Assembly (NCBI RefSeq): GCF_030411995.1
Contig: NZ_JASNRC010000012.1
Span: forward strand, 93,438-157,437
Length of the DNA stretch: 64,000 nucleotides
Source: Massilia sp. YIM B02769
GTDB taxonomy: Bacteria; Pseudomonadota; Gammaproteobacteria; Burkholderiales; Burkholderiaceae_D
Reading direction: 5' to 3'
In this document: positions 33,793-42,643 of the stretch, piece by piece
Layout: each line of letters opens with the position of its first letter
Numbering within the stretch: position 1 is the first letter of the stretch
The notes under the pieces: model-generated
Told to the model about the DNA's origin: nothing
Seen by the model: the letters and a program-made list of their open reading frames with translations, nothing else
Database searches by the model: none
Made by a program: the position numbers and the translations under genes

Positions 33793-33995
33793 CCGTAAGG
33801 TGGGCACTCCGTGCCCACGCGGTTACGTGCGTATCCTGTTGGCCTGCGGCCGAGGGACGTCGCCCGCGATGTGTCTCTAGGACAGAATTTCCAGGAATCG
33901 TATCGTGACTAGCGGAAGCGTCACGAGCGACAATTCACCGTTGCAGGTGCAAGGTGACGTACGTACCCGCGTGGGCACGGAGTGCCCACCGTACG
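33793..33995. repeat. 203-bp REP pair, second copy of the 22078 element type
   Basis: The left arm (33793-33832) and the right arm (about 33957-33995) carry the same GTGGGCACTCCGTGCCCACGCG core and flank as the element at 22078-22277. There are a few mismatches: CCGTAAGG versus CCGTACGG, and ACCCGCG versus AACCGCG. The ~125-bp core differs from the first copy but keeps an inner palindrome (CGTGAC...GTCACG). It lies directly after ubiD and before ffs. Confidence 0.85.
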
Positions 33996-34047
33996 ATCAC
34001 GCGCCGGCAGGGACATACATGTACCATGCCCCGGCAATAAATTCGAC

Positions 34048-34076
34048 GCCACAACCCTGGCGGCGTCGGTTATAAT
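34048..34076 (+). promoter_or_regulatory. Promoter of the 4.5S RNA gene
   Basis: A perfect TATAAT at 34071-34076 lies 4 nt before the RNA 5' region. The -35 position (17-nt spacing) reads GCCACA, sharing only ACA with the consensus, so the -10 carries most of the signal. Confidence 0.65.
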
Positions 34077-34080
34077 GAGT

Positions 34081-34184
34081 GCTGGCGGGCCCCTGCGCAT
34101 TGTGGCATGGTTTACCTGGTCAGGTCGGGAACGAAGCAGCCACAGCCGTTCACCGCAAGTGCCGCAGATCAGGCTCGCCTCCTT
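34081..34184 (+). ncRNA. ffs: Signal recognition particle 4.5S RNA
   Basis: The SRP apical signature is present: TGGTTTACCTGGTCAGGTCGGGAACGAAGCAGCCA (in order: the TTTACC strand, GGTCAGG, a GGAA-type tetraloop region, and AAGCAGCCA) as in E. coli 4.5S. The ends pair: GGCGGGCC at the 5' side with GGCTCGCC near 34173, giving the long rod. RNA ends are estimated to within a few bases. It acts with Ffh in co-translational membrane targeting. It lies upstream of dnaX, a known betaproteobacterial neighbourhood. Confidence 0.93.
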
Positions 34185-34373
34185 CGTTTCTCCTCGCATC
34201 GCTTCCCTCTCTCAGCTTCCCCTCTCGTTCCAGCCCGCAGTCCGCACCGGCATGCCCCGTCGTTGAACAATTGTTTGCCGGATAAAACTATTGTTGCAGC
34301 CTTGGCCGGGAAGAAGGGCGCCACCTCAGCCGCGAATGTTCGCGGCAAGCCTCAACTGCGGTAAAATCGCGGC

Positions 34374-36596
34374 ATGTCCTATCAAGTCCTCGCCCGCAAA
34401 TACCGTCCCAAGAACTTCGAAACGCTGGTCGGCCAGGAGCACGTGGTGCGCGCGCTCACGCATGCGCTGCACACGGGCCGCCTGCACCACGCCTATCTGT
34501 TCACGGGTACCCGCGGCGTCGGCAAGACCACGCTGTCGCGTATTCTTGCCAAGTCGCTCAACTGCACCGGCCCCGACGGGCAGGGCGGGATCACGGCCAA
34601 TCCCTGCGGCCAGTGCGAAGCCTGCCGCGCCATCGATGCCGGCCGCTTCGTCGACTATATAGAGATGGACGCCGCCTCGAACCGCGGCGTCGACGAAATG
34701 GCCCAGCTGCTCGAGCAGGCGATCTACGCGCCGAGCAATGCGCGCTTCAAGGTCTACATGATCGACGAAGTGCACATGCTGACCAACCACGCGTTCAACG
34801 CGATGCTCAAAACGCTCGAGGAACCGCCCGAGCACGTGAAATTCATCCTGGCGACCACCGATCCGCAAAAGATCCCGGTCACGGTGCTGTCGCGCTGCCT
34901 GCAGTTCAACCTGAAGCAGATGCCGCCGGGCCATATCGTCGGCCACCTCGAGAACATTCTCGGCCAGGAAGGCGTGAGCTTCGAACAGCCGGCCCTGCGC
35001 CTGCTGGCGCAAGGCGCCCACGGCTCGATGCGCGATGCGCTGTCGCTGACCGACCAGGCGATCGCCTACGCCGCCGGCGCGGTGACGCTGGATGCGGTGC
35101 AGGGCATGCTCGGCGCCCTCGACCAATCCTACCTGGTGCGCCTGCTCGATGCATTGGCGCTTGAGAACGGCGCCGACCTGCTGGCCGTGGCCGACGAAAT
35201 GGCCAGCCGCAGCCTGTCCTACAATGGCGCCCTGCAAGACCTGGGCACGCTGCTGCACCGGATCGCGCTGGCGCAGTCGGTGCCGGCCGCCGTGCCGCAG
35301 GACTTGCCGGAGCTCGGCGACATCCTGCGCCTGGCCGAGGCCTTCGATCCGCAGGAAGTCCAGCTGTACTACCAGATCGCCGTGCACGGCCGTAACGAGA
35401 TCGGCCTGGCGCCGGACGAATACGCCGGCTTCACGATGACCCTGTTGCGCATGCTGGCTTTCCGTCCGGGGCAGGGCGGGGCCGAGCGCCTGTCCGCACC
35501 GGCGGCCAGCGCCGCGCCGCGCATGGCTGCGCCGGCCGGGCGCGCTGCCGCAGCGGCTGCTGCCGCTGCGCCGGCCCCGGCCCAGTCTCCGGCAGCACCA
35601 GCCGCCGCCGCACCGGCACGCCCGAGCGCGCCGCCGCCAGCCGCCGCCAATCCGGCGCCGGCCATGAATTCCGCGCGCGCCGCGATCAACGCCGCGCTGG
35701 AAGCGGCGCGCGCCGCCTCGGGCCAGCGCGTGGCGCCGAAGCGTCCGGGCGCCGATGCCGCGCCGCCAGCCGCAGCTGCCGCCGCGCCGGCGCCGGCCGC
35801 CGATCCTGGGCGCCCGATCAATGTCGGCCCGGCAGGCATGGCGCCGGGCGCACCCGCTGCGCGCATGGCGCCGCCAGCTTCTCCATCCGGCCCGTCGGCC
35901 AGCATGGCCGCATCTGCCCCTGCGGTTGACACGCGTCCGGGCGCATCGTCGCCACCCTGGGACCGTCCGCAGGCGCAGGCACAAGCCCCGGCGCAAGCCG
36001 AGGTGCGCCAGCAGCCGCAAGCGCGCGCCGCTTACCAAGAAGCCGACGAAGACGGCCCGCCATCCTGGGTCACCGAATTTTCCGACGACACCGCCGTTGC
36101 CGCCGAAGCACAGACCGTGGTCGCACCGGCCCCGGCCGTGCCGGCTGTCCGCGCGCCGGCCGCGCCGCCGCACGCCTATGTCATCACCCCGGTGCCGGCC
36201 ATAGCCTGGGACGGCAACTGGCCGGCCCTGGCCGCCAGCCTGGCCTTGCGCGGTGTATCGCAGCAGCTGGCCCTGCAGACCGAACTGGTCAAATGCCACG
36301 CCGACGCCGGTTCGGCCACCTTCCACCTGCGCGTGCCGGTCGACACCCTGCGCGCCAGCGGCAACAGCGAAAAACTCCAGGCGGCATTGCAGGAACGTTT
36401 TCCGTCCGTGCGCGTCAACCTGGAAACCGAACTCGGTCCGACCTGGTACACCGCCAGCGCCGAAGCCAAGGCCGCGCGCGAAGAACGCCAGCGCCAGGCC
36501 GAAGCGATTGTCGCCGGCGACGCCTTCGTGCAGGACATGGAGCGCACCTTCAACGCGTTCGTCGTGCCCGGCTCGGTCAAGCCGAACGTGGCCTGA
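34374..36596 (+). CDS. dnaX: DNA polymerase III subunits gamma/tau
   Basis: A 740-aa clamp loader ATPase. AAA+ domain ~1-220 with Walker A GTRGVGKTT (~45-53), zinc knuckle CGQCEACRAIDAG, Walker B VYMIDEVHML, sensor 1 LATTDPQKIPVTVLSRC. Domain III ends near 365. A ~230-residue Ala/Pro-rich linker (~370-600) follows, then a conserved C-terminal tau domain (WPALAASLALRGVSQQLALQTELVKC; AALQERFPSVRVNLETELG) that binds the polymerase alpha subunit and helicase. I see no A-AAA-AAG slippery site, so a frameshifted gamma is not supported here. It is followed by ybaB and recR, the classic order. Confidence 0.96.
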   Translation: MSYQVLARKYRPKNFETLVGQEHVVRALTHALHTGRLHHAYLFTGTRGVGKTTLSRILAKSLNCTGPDGQGGITANPCGQCEACRAIDAGRFVDYIEMDAASNRGVDEMAQLLEQAIYAPSNARFKVYMIDEVHMLTNHAFNAMLKTLEEPPEHVKFILATTDPQKIPVTVLSRCLQFNLKQMPPGHIVGHLENILGQEGVSFEQPALRLLAQGAHGSMRDALSLTDQAIAYAAGAVTLDAVQGMLGALDQSYLVRLLDALALENGADLLAVADEMASRSLSYNGALQDLGTLLHRIALAQSVPAAVPQDLPELGDILRLAEAFDPQEVQLYYQIAVHGRNEIGLAPDEYAGFTMTLLRMLAFRPGQGGAERLSAPAASAAPRMAAPAGRAAAAAAAAAPAPAQSPAAPAAAAPARPSAPPPAAANPAPAMNSARAAINAALEAARAASGQRVAPKRPGADAAPPAAAAAAPAPAADPGRPINVGPAGMAPGAPAARMAPPASPSGPSASMAASAPAVDTRPGASSPPWDRPQAQAQAPAQAEVRQQPQARAAYQEADEDGPPSWVTEFSDDTAVAAEAQTVVAPAPAVPAVRAPAAPPHAYVITPVPAIAWDGNWPALAASLALRGVSQQLALQTELVKCHADAGSATFHLRVPVDTLRASGNSEKLQAALQERFPSVRVNLETELGPTWYTASAEAKAAREERQRQAEAIVAGDAFVQDMERTFNAFVVPGSVKPNVA

Positions 36597-36641
36597 ACCG
36601 CCATTTATTCCTCACCATCCGACTTATTGGAGAACCGCATC

Positions 36642-36971
36642 ATGATGAAAAACCAGCTCGCAGGCTTGATGAAACAGGCGCAAGCCATGCAGGACAACAT
36701 GAAGAAGGCGCAGGAGCAGCTGGCCCAGATCGAAGTCGAAGGCCAGTCCGGCGCCGGCCTGGTGAAGGTCACCATGACCTGTAAGAACGACGTCAAGCGC
36801 GTCCAGATCGACCCGTCGCTGCTGGCCGACGACAAGGACATGCTGGAAGACCTGGTCGCCGCCGCCTTCAACGACGCCGTGCGCAAGGCCGAGGCCACCG
36901 CCGCCGAAAAGATGAGCGGCCTGACCGCCGGCATGCCAGGCCTGCCGCCCGGCTTCAAGATGCCGTTCTAA
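36642..36971 (+). CDS. ybaB: Nucleoid-associated protein, YbaB/EbfC family
   Basis: A 109-aa protein from MMKNQLAGLMKQAQAMQDNMKKAQEQL; a GGAG site lies 9 nt before this ATG. The N-terminal helix, the core IEVEGQSGAGLVKVTMTCKNDVKRVQIDPSL, and the C-terminal LPPGFKMPF are family hallmarks. YbaB dimers bind DNA and are usually encoded between dnaX and recR, as here (45 nt after dnaX, 19 nt before recR). Confidence 0.95.
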   Translation: MMKNQLAGLMKQAQAMQDNMKKAQEQLAQIEVEGQSGAGLVKVTMTCKNDVKRVQIDPSLLADDKDMLEDLVAAAFNDAVRKAEATAAEKMSGLTAGMPGLPPGFKMPF

Positions 36972-36990
36972 GCAGGAACCAGCCGCGCCC

Positions 36991-37581
36991 ATGTCCAAGT
37001 CGCTCGACTTCCTGACCGAGGCGCTGCGCCGCCTGCCCGGCATCGGGCCGAAATCGGCCCAGCGCATGGCGTTCCACCTGTTGCAGCACGACCGCGAGGG
37101 TGCCGCGATGCTGTCGCGCGCGCTCTACCAGGCCGTCGACACGGTGCACCACTGCGCCATGTGCAATACCTTCGCCGACACCGAGGTCTGCGAGATGTGC
37201 GCCGACCCGGAGCGCGACCACACGATGCTGTGCGTGGTCGAGACCCCGGCCGACCAGATGATGATCGAGCAGACCCTGACCTACAAGGGCCTGTACTTCG
37301 TGCTGATGGGCAGGCTGTCGCCGCTGGACGGCATCGGCCCGAAAGACCTGCACCTGGAAAAGCTGGTCGGCCGCGCGGCCGACGGCGTGGTCGGCGAAGT
37401 GGTGCTTGCCACCAATTTCACCAACGAGGGCGAAGCCACCGCCCACTACATCAGCGAAATGCTGAAGGCGCGCGGGCTGAAGGTCAGCCGCCTGGCGCGC
37501 GGCGTGCCCGTGGGCGGCGAACTCGAGTACGTCGACGCCGGCACCATCGCGCGCGCCATGCTGGATCGCCGTAACGCATAA
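36991..37581 (+). CDS. recR: Recombination mediator RecR
   Basis: A 196-aa protein. The N-terminal helix-hairpin-helix is ALRRLPGIGPKSAQRMAFHLL. A four-Cys zinc finger follows (CAMCNTFADTEVCEMC), then a Toprim domain (LCVVETPADQMMIEQT, YFVLMGRLSPLDGIGP) and a C-terminal Walker-B-like helix region ending ARAMLDRR. With RecF/RecO it loads RecA at gaps. It is the third gene of the dnaX-ybaB-recR operon. Confidence 0.97.
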   Translation: MSKSLDFLTEALRRLPGIGPKSAQRMAFHLLQHDREGAAMLSRALYQAVDTVHHCAMCNTFADTEVCEMCADPERDHTMLCVVETPADQMMIEQTLTYKGLYFVLMGRLSPLDGIGPKDLHLEKLVGRAADGVVGEVVLATNFTNEGEATAHYISEMLKARGLKVSRLARGVPVGGELEYVDAGTIARAMLDRRNA

Positions 37582-37688
37582 TCGGTCTCATCCAGTAGCC
37601 CCGCGGCGGTACTCGTCGCGTTTGCGTGTGCGCAATCGATGTTGAAACGCCACTGCTATCGTGGGCTCACTTCAAGCGGACCGCGTTT

Positions 37689-38825
37689 ATGCATCTCGTC
37701 GACATCACCATGTTCTACGCCAGCGAAGGCAACGGCGTGAGCACCTACCTGAACGCCAAGGCGCGCTGGCTGGCGCGCCAGCACCGCTACCGCCATACCA
37801 TCCTCAGTCCGAACGTCGACAGCGGCGGCGATGCGCCGGCCCTGGTGCGGGTGCCGGCCATGTCGCTGCCGGGTATAAACGGTTTTCGCATGCCGACCTC
37901 GGTGCGCGCCCCGCTGCGCCTGCTGCACCAGGCGCGGCCCGACCTGATCGAGGCCGGCGACGCCGGCCACAGCGCCTGGGCTGCCTTGCGCCTGCGGCGC
38001 CGCCTCGGCGTGCCGGCCATCGCCTTTTATCATTCCGATTTGCCGCGCCTGGTGCGCCCGCGCTTCGGCCAGACAATCGAGGGCGTCACCTGCAAATACC
38101 TGGCCCATTTGTACCGCCAGTTCGACCTGGTGCTGGCGCCCAGCCGCGTGATGGTCGAGCAGTTGCAGGACATCGGCGTACACGGGGTGCGCCACCAGCC
38201 GCTCGGCATCGACAGCAATGTGTTCCACCCGGCGCGCCGCGTCGAGACCCTGCGCGCCCACCTGCGCCTGCCGCAGAATGCGCGCCTGCTGGTGTATGCC
38301 GGGCGCTTCACGCCGGAAAAGAAACTGCCCCTGCTGATCGATGCCGTGCGCAAGCTGGGCCGGCCCTATCACCTGGTGCTGATCGGCGGCGGCGCCGAGC
38401 TGCCGCGCTACCCGCAAATCACGTATATCCCGTTCAAGCGCAACCAGCGCCAGCTGGCCCGGCTGCTGGCCAGCTGCGACGTGCTGGTGCATCCGGGCGA
38501 CTGCGAAACCTTTGGCCTGATCGTGCTCGAAGCCATGGCCTGCGGCTTGCCGGTGGTGGCGACCACCGGCGGCGGCATCGCGGAACTGGTGGACGAGCAG
38601 ACCGGCGTGCTGGCGGCGCCGAACAAGGTCGACAGCCTGGCCGGCGCCATCGAAGCCATCTACGACCGCGACCTGAAGGCGCTGGGCGCCAATGCACGCC
38701 ACAAGGCCGCCGCCTACTACGACTGGGAGCAGATCCTGCCGCAGGTAATGCGGCGCTACCAGGCGGTGCTGGGCCAGCGCGAACGCGGCGAACCCGGCGC
38801 CGAACAAGTCTGTGTGTCGGACTGA
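37689..38825 (+). CDS. Family 4-type glycosyltransferase (GT-B fold)
   Basis: A 378-aa protein from ATG 37689 (MHLVDITMFYASEGNGVSTYLNAKARWL). The N-terminal Rossmann half includes the acceptor-side EGNGVSTY loop. The C-terminal donor-binding half includes LLVYAGRFTPEKKLPLLIDAV, VLVHPGDCETFGLIVLEAMACGLPVVAT (the EX7E motif), and GGGIAELVDEQTGVL. It resembles alpha-mannosyl/glucosyltransferases that build lipids or exopolysaccharide. It lies 107 nt after recR and just before a DUF2334 deacetylase (4-nt gap), so the two may act on the same glycan. The sugar and acceptor are unknown. Confidence 0.9.
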   Translation: MHLVDITMFYASEGNGVSTYLNAKARWLARQHRYRHTILSPNVDSGGDAPALVRVPAMSLPGINGFRMPTSVRAPLRLLHQARPDLIEAGDAGHSAWAALRLRRRLGVPAIAFYHSDLPRLVRPRFGQTIEGVTCKYLAHLYRQFDLVLAPSRVMVEQLQDIGVHGVRHQPLGIDSNVFHPARRVETLRAHLRLPQNARLLVYAGRFTPEKKLPLLIDAVRKLGRPYHLVLIGGGAELPRYPQITYIPFKRNQRQLARLLASCDVLVHPGDCETFGLIVLEAMACGLPVVATTGGGIAELVDEQTGVLAAPNKVDSLAGAIEAIYDRDLKALGANARHKAAAYYDWEQILPQVMRRYQAVLGQRERGEPGAEQVCVSD

Positions 38826-38829
38826 GCCG

Positions 38830-39768
38830 GTGACCGTGCGCAACGACCCGGCCCAGGGGCCGCCACCGCTGCTGTGCGTCTCGATCCACGACGTCGCGCC
38901 GTCCACCTGGGACGATTGCGCACGCCTGGCCGCGGCCCTGCGCACGGTGGCCGACATTCCCCTGAGCTGGCTGGTGGTGCCGCGCTATCACGACCGTCCC
39001 GACGACGATGCGGCGCTGCGCGCCGGGCTGGATGCGGCGCTGGCTCGCGGCGACGAACTGGTGTTGCACGGTTATACCCACCTGGATACCGCAGCGCGCG
39101 CGCGGAGCATGCGCCAGCGTTTCCTGCGCGGGGTGTACACGCAGCGCGAAGGCGAGTTCGCTGCCTTGCCGGCCGGCGAGGCGCGGCGCCGGATCGAACT
39201 GGGCCTGGCATGGTTCCGCGCGCGCGGATGGACGGCCACCGGCTTCGTGCCGCCGGCCTGGCTGATGGGAGAGGGCGCCTGGGAGGCGTTGAGCGGTTTC
39301 GGCTTCGCCTATACGACGACGTTCGCGCGCTTTCACTTGCTGGACGGGGCGGGCGACCGGAGCGAGGGGGCCTTGCCGGAACATGGCGGCCTTGCCGGGC
39401 GCCAGGGCTTGCCTGAGAAGAACCGGCGGAATCAGCCGAACCTGCCGAGCTTGAGAATCACGCCCGACGGTCCGGCGCTGTTTGCGCCGTCGCTGGTCTA
39501 CGCCGCCCGCAACCGCAGCGGGCGATGGTTGTCACCGATCGCCGCCGGCCTGGCCGCGCGCTGGCAGGGCGGGGCGCCGCTGGTGCGCCTGAGCCTGCAT
39601 CCGCCGGACGTGCGTCATCCACGCTTGCTCGCGCATGCCCAGCGCTTGGTGGAAAGCTTGCTCACGGCGCGCGAGGCAGTGACCAAGGAACATTGCGCCC
39701 GGCTTTACCAGCCGCGGCCCCAGAACCCGCCGCGCCAGCCCGGACCCCAGCCGCCATACGGCCCATAG
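38830..39768 (+). CDS. DUF2334 polysaccharide deacetylase-like protein
   Basis: About 312 aa from GTG 38830, 4 nt after the glycosyltransferase stop; GTG 38836 or a start at 38812 are alternatives. The fold is the carbohydrate esterase 4-like barrel. Visible are SIHDVAPSTWDDC near the N-terminus (metal-binding His-Asp), WLVVPRYHDRP, ELVLHGYTHLD (His-x-x-x-His), and a late RLSLHPPDVRHP. It probably removes N-acetyl groups from a surface glycan. The C-terminal tail is Pro-rich (RPQNPPRQPGPQPPYGP) and its last 64 bp are antisense to the 3' end of a lipoprotein gene on the other strand. Confidence 0.87.
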   Translation: MTVRNDPAQGPPPLLCVSIHDVAPSTWDDCARLAAALRTVADIPLSWLVVPRYHDRPDDDAALRAGLDAALARGDELVLHGYTHLDTAARARSMRQRFLRGVYTQREGEFAALPAGEARRRIELGLAWFRARGWTATGFVPPAWLMGEGAWEALSGFGFAYTTTFARFHLLDGAGDRSEGALPEHGGLAGRQGLPEKNRRNQPNLPSLRITPDGPALFAPSLVYAARNRSGRWLSPIAAGLAARWQGGAPLVRLSLHPPDVRHPRLLAHAQRLVESLLTAREAVTKEHCARLYQPRPQNPPRQPGPQPPYGP

Positions 39769-39983
39769 TTGCCCGACCGCTGGACTTCGTCGCGCGTGCT
39801 CAGGCTGATGATGCAGTTACGCCATTGATCCGACTGCTGGGCATAACCGAGCCGGTCGCAGGCCGGTCCATATACCTGCATGAGTTCGGCCATCTCGGCT
39901 TGCTTGCGTGCGGCCTTTTCTTGCGGGGTAGCGCAGGCGCTCAATACGAGCGCTGCGGATAGTACGATGAGGGTACGCATCAT
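39705..39983 (-). CDS. Small lipoprotein with Gly/Trp-rich C-terminus
   Basis: A 92-aa protein starting MMRTLIVLSAALVLSAC, a lipoprotein signal with lipobox LSAC (Cys17). GAGGAG lies just upstream of the ATG. The mature part has a basic helix (TPQEKAARKQAEMAELMQVYGPACDRLGY), WRNCIISLSTRDEV with two Cys that may pair, and a tail rich in Gly and Trp (GGWGPGWRGGFWGRGW). The function is unknown. Its 3' end overlaps the convergent deacetylase gene by 64 bp, which explains the mirrored low-complexity tails of the two proteins. Confidence 0.78.
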   Translation of the reverse strand: MMRTLIVLSAALVLSACATPQEKAARKQAEMAELMQVYGPACDRLGYAQQSDQWRNCIISLSTRDEVQRSGNYGPYGGWGPGWRGGFWGRGW

Positions 39984-40177
39984 TGACTCCTCGTTGTTGG
40001 TTGTCCCGAATCCAGACCTGGATTCGAGCTTAGCGCAATCGCCATGACACTGCTCGATCGCCGCCAATCGCGCGGCGCCCGAGTCTGCTTACCGGTAGAT
40101 GGGAGCGGGTAACGCTTTCTCAAGGGTGGTTTTTCTGGCAAGATGCGAGGCTTAACAAATAGAAACATGGAGAGCAG

Positions 40178-42589
40178 ATGGCCAAGCGAAGCTGGAAGGT
40201 CTGGACCGGGTGGATGGCCGGAACCCTGTTCCTGGTCCTGCTGCTCGCCGCCCTCGGCATCTGGCTGTTCCTGCGCGCCAGCCTGGCCCAGCTCGATGGC
40301 GAGCGCGCCGGCGCCGGGCTGCAGGCGGCGGTCAGCATCGAGCGCGACGACATGGGCGTGCCGCTGATCCGCGGCCGGAATCGCCTCGACCTGGCCTATG
40401 CCACCGGCTTCGTGCACGCGCAGGAGCGCTACTTCCAGATGGACCTGCTGCGCCGCACCGCCGCCGGCGAACTGGCCGAGCTGTTCGGCCCGCGCGCCTT
40501 GCCGCTCGACCGGGCGCGCCGCCTGCACCGTTTCCGCGCCCGCGCGCAAGCCTCGCTCGCCCTGCTGGCGCCGCAGGAACGCGCCTTCGTCGACCGGTAT
40601 GTCGCCGGCGTCAACGCCGGACTGAACGCGCTGAAGGCGCGGCCCTTCGAGTACCTGCTGGCCGGCGCCGCGCCGCAGGCCTGGCGCGCCGAGGATTCGC
40701 TGCTCGCCGTGTGGGCGATGTACATCGACTTGCAGGGCAACCAGGAAGGGCGCGAACTGGCGCGCGGCTGGCTGCGCGACCACAGCGACGCCAGCCAGCT
40801 GGCCTTCCTGCTGCCCCAGGCTTCGCGCTGGGATGCGCCGCTCGACGCCACCCTGCACGCCGGCCCGCCCGATGCGCCTCTGCCGCCGTCGGCCCCGGCC
40901 TGGTGGGGCCGCACGCCGCAGGCGCCGCTGCAGCTGGCCTCGAACGCGTTCGTCGATGCGGTCGGCAGCAACAACTACGCGATCGCCGGCAGCCGCAGCA
41001 CGAATGGCGCGGCGATCGTCGCCGACGACATGCACCTCGGCCTGCAACTGCCGAACATCTGGTACCGGCTGGCGCTGCTGTACACGGATGCGCGCGGCAT
41101 GCAGCGGCGCCTGGTCGGCGTCACGCTGCCCGGCGCGCCGCCGCTGGTCATCGCCGGCAGCAACGGCCACGTGGCCTGGGGCTTCACCAACAGCTATGGC
41201 GATACCCTCGACCTGGTCGAAGTCGGCATCGATGCCGCGCGCCCGGACGAAGTGCGCACGCCGGCGGGCTGGGAGCGCCTGAGCGACCACCCGGAAACGA
41301 TCACGGTGAAAGGCGCGCCGGCCGAGCGCTTGCTGGTGCGCGAGAGTTCGCTTGGCCCGCTGCGCGCCGCCGGCGGCAGGCAGTACGCGGTGCACTGGGT
41401 GGCGCACCAGCCGCAGGCGGTGAACCTGAACCACCTGAAGCTGGAAGAGGCCGAGTCGCTGGACGCGGCGCTCGCCATTGCCAACACCGACGGCATCCCG
41501 GCCCAGAACTTCGTCGGCGGCGACCGCGCCGGGAACATCGGCTGGACCATCGCCGGCATGCTGCCGCGCCGCGCCCAAGCCGGTACCGGCAACAGCTTCC
41601 CGCTGGACGCTGGCGCCGCGGCGCCGGGCTGGCAGGGACTGCTGGCGCCGCAGGATTACCCGCGTGTGGTGAATCCGCCCGAGGGCCAGATCACCACCGC
41701 CAACAGCCGCCAGCTGGCGGGGCCGGGGAGCGCGCTGCTGGGCGACGGCGGCTACGACCTGGGCATGCGCAATGCGCAGCTGGCCGACCGCGTGCACCGC
41801 CTCGGCCAGCGCACCGACGTCGCCAGCGCCTTCCAGGCCGCGCTCGACGACCGCGCGCGCTTCATGGCCCTGTGGCGCGAGCGCGTGCTTGGCGTGCTGG
41901 ACCCGGCCGCCACCGCCGGCAAGCCGCGGCGCGCCGAGTTCCGGCGCCTGCTGGAGACCAGCTGGAACGGCCGCGCCGACGTCGATTCGGTGGGCTACCG
42001 CCTGGCGCGCAACGCCATGTGGGCGCTGCACGACATCCTGTTCGCCGGCGTCAACGAGGAACTGGCGAAGCTCGATCCGAAGGCGAGCCTGGGCAGCGCC
42101 AATCCGCGCTGGCCGGCGGTACTGGTGCGCCTGCTCGATACCCAGCCGCCCGGCTGGCTGCCCGCAGGTCGGCAGAGCTGGCGCGACCTGCAGCTGGCCG
42201 CGGTCGACCGCGTCATCGCCGACCTCGACAAGGAAGGCCTGCCGCTGGCCAAGGCCACCTGGGGCCAGCGCAATACGGCCGCGATCACGCACCCGATCGC
42301 GCTGGCAGCGCCAGCCCTGGCCGGCTGGCTCGGCATGCCGCCCGACCAGTTGCCGGGCGACGCCCACATGCCGCGCGTGGCCGGGCCGAAGTTCGGCCAG
42401 TCCGAGCGCATGACGGTGTCGCCGGGCCGCGAGGAAGAGGGGCTGTACAACATGCCCGGCGGGCAGAGCGGGCATCCGCTGTCGCCCTGGTTCCGGCGCG
42501 GCCACGCGGAGTGGGTGAAGGGCACGCCGCTGCCGCTGCTGCCGGGCGTGGCGCGGCATACGCTGACCTTGACGCCGGCCACACGGTGA
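40178..42589 (+). CDS. Penicillin acylase family (S45, Ntn hydrolase) protein
   Basis: An 803-aa protein with an N-terminal signal anchor (~10-35, WMAGTLFLVLLLAALGIWLFL). The alpha chain region has DDMGVPLIRGRNRLDLAYATGFVHAQERYFQMDLLRR. The autocatalytic site is AVGSNNYAI, with Ser264 expected to become the new N-terminus of the beta chain after self-cleavage. Further family blocks are GAAIVADDMHLGLQLPNIWY, GSNGHVAWGFTNSYGDTLDLVEV, and a late PGGQSGHPLSPWF. Members hydrolyse side chains of penicillins or acyl-homoserine lactones; this one could be a quorum quencher, but the sequence does not decide the substrate. It is a single gene. Confidence 0.93.
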   Translation: MAKRSWKVWTGWMAGTLFLVLLLAALGIWLFLRASLAQLDGERAGAGLQAAVSIERDDMGVPLIRGRNRLDLAYATGFVHAQERYFQMDLLRRTAAGELAELFGPRALPLDRARRLHRFRARAQASLALLAPQERAFVDRYVAGVNAGLNALKARPFEYLLAGAAPQAWRAEDSLLAVWAMYIDLQGNQEGRELARGWLRDHSDASQLAFLLPQASRWDAPLDATLHAGPPDAPLPPSAPAWWGRTPQAPLQLASNAFVDAVGSNNYAIAGSRSTNGAAIVADDMHLGLQLPNIWYRLALLYTDARGMQRRLVGVTLPGAPPLVIAGSNGHVAWGFTNSYGDTLDLVEVGIDAARPDEVRTPAGWERLSDHPETITVKGAPAERLLVRESSLGPLRAAGGRQYAVHWVAHQPQAVNLNHLKLEEAESLDAALAIANTDGIPAQNFVGGDRAGNIGWTIAGMLPRRAQAGTGNSFPLDAGAAAPGWQGLLAPQDYPRVVNPPEGQITTANSRQLAGPGSALLGDGGYDLGMRNAQLADRVHRLGQRTDVASAFQAALDDRARFMALWRERVLGVLDPAATAGKPRRAEFRRLLETSWNGRADVDSVGYRLARNAMWALHDILFAGVNEELAKLDPKASLGSANPRWPAVLVRLLDTQPPGWLPAGRQSWRDLQLAAVDRVIADLDKEGLPLAKATWGQRNTAAITHPIALAAPALAGWLGMPPDQLPGDAHMPRVAGPKFGQSERMTVSPGREEEGLYNMPGGQSGHPLSPWFRRGHAEWVKGTPLPLLPGVARHTLTLTPATR

Positions 42590-42643
42590 TTGCTGGCGGC
42601 ACGATCGCCCGGCACGAACACGAAGCGGTCTTCCTGGCGACCG

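Noticed and set aside
34374..36596. Programmed -1 frameshift producing the gamma subunit from dnaX
   Set aside because: No A-AAA-AAG-type slippery site with a following hairpin is seen at the end of domain III; the region is GC-rich Ala/Pro coding sequence.
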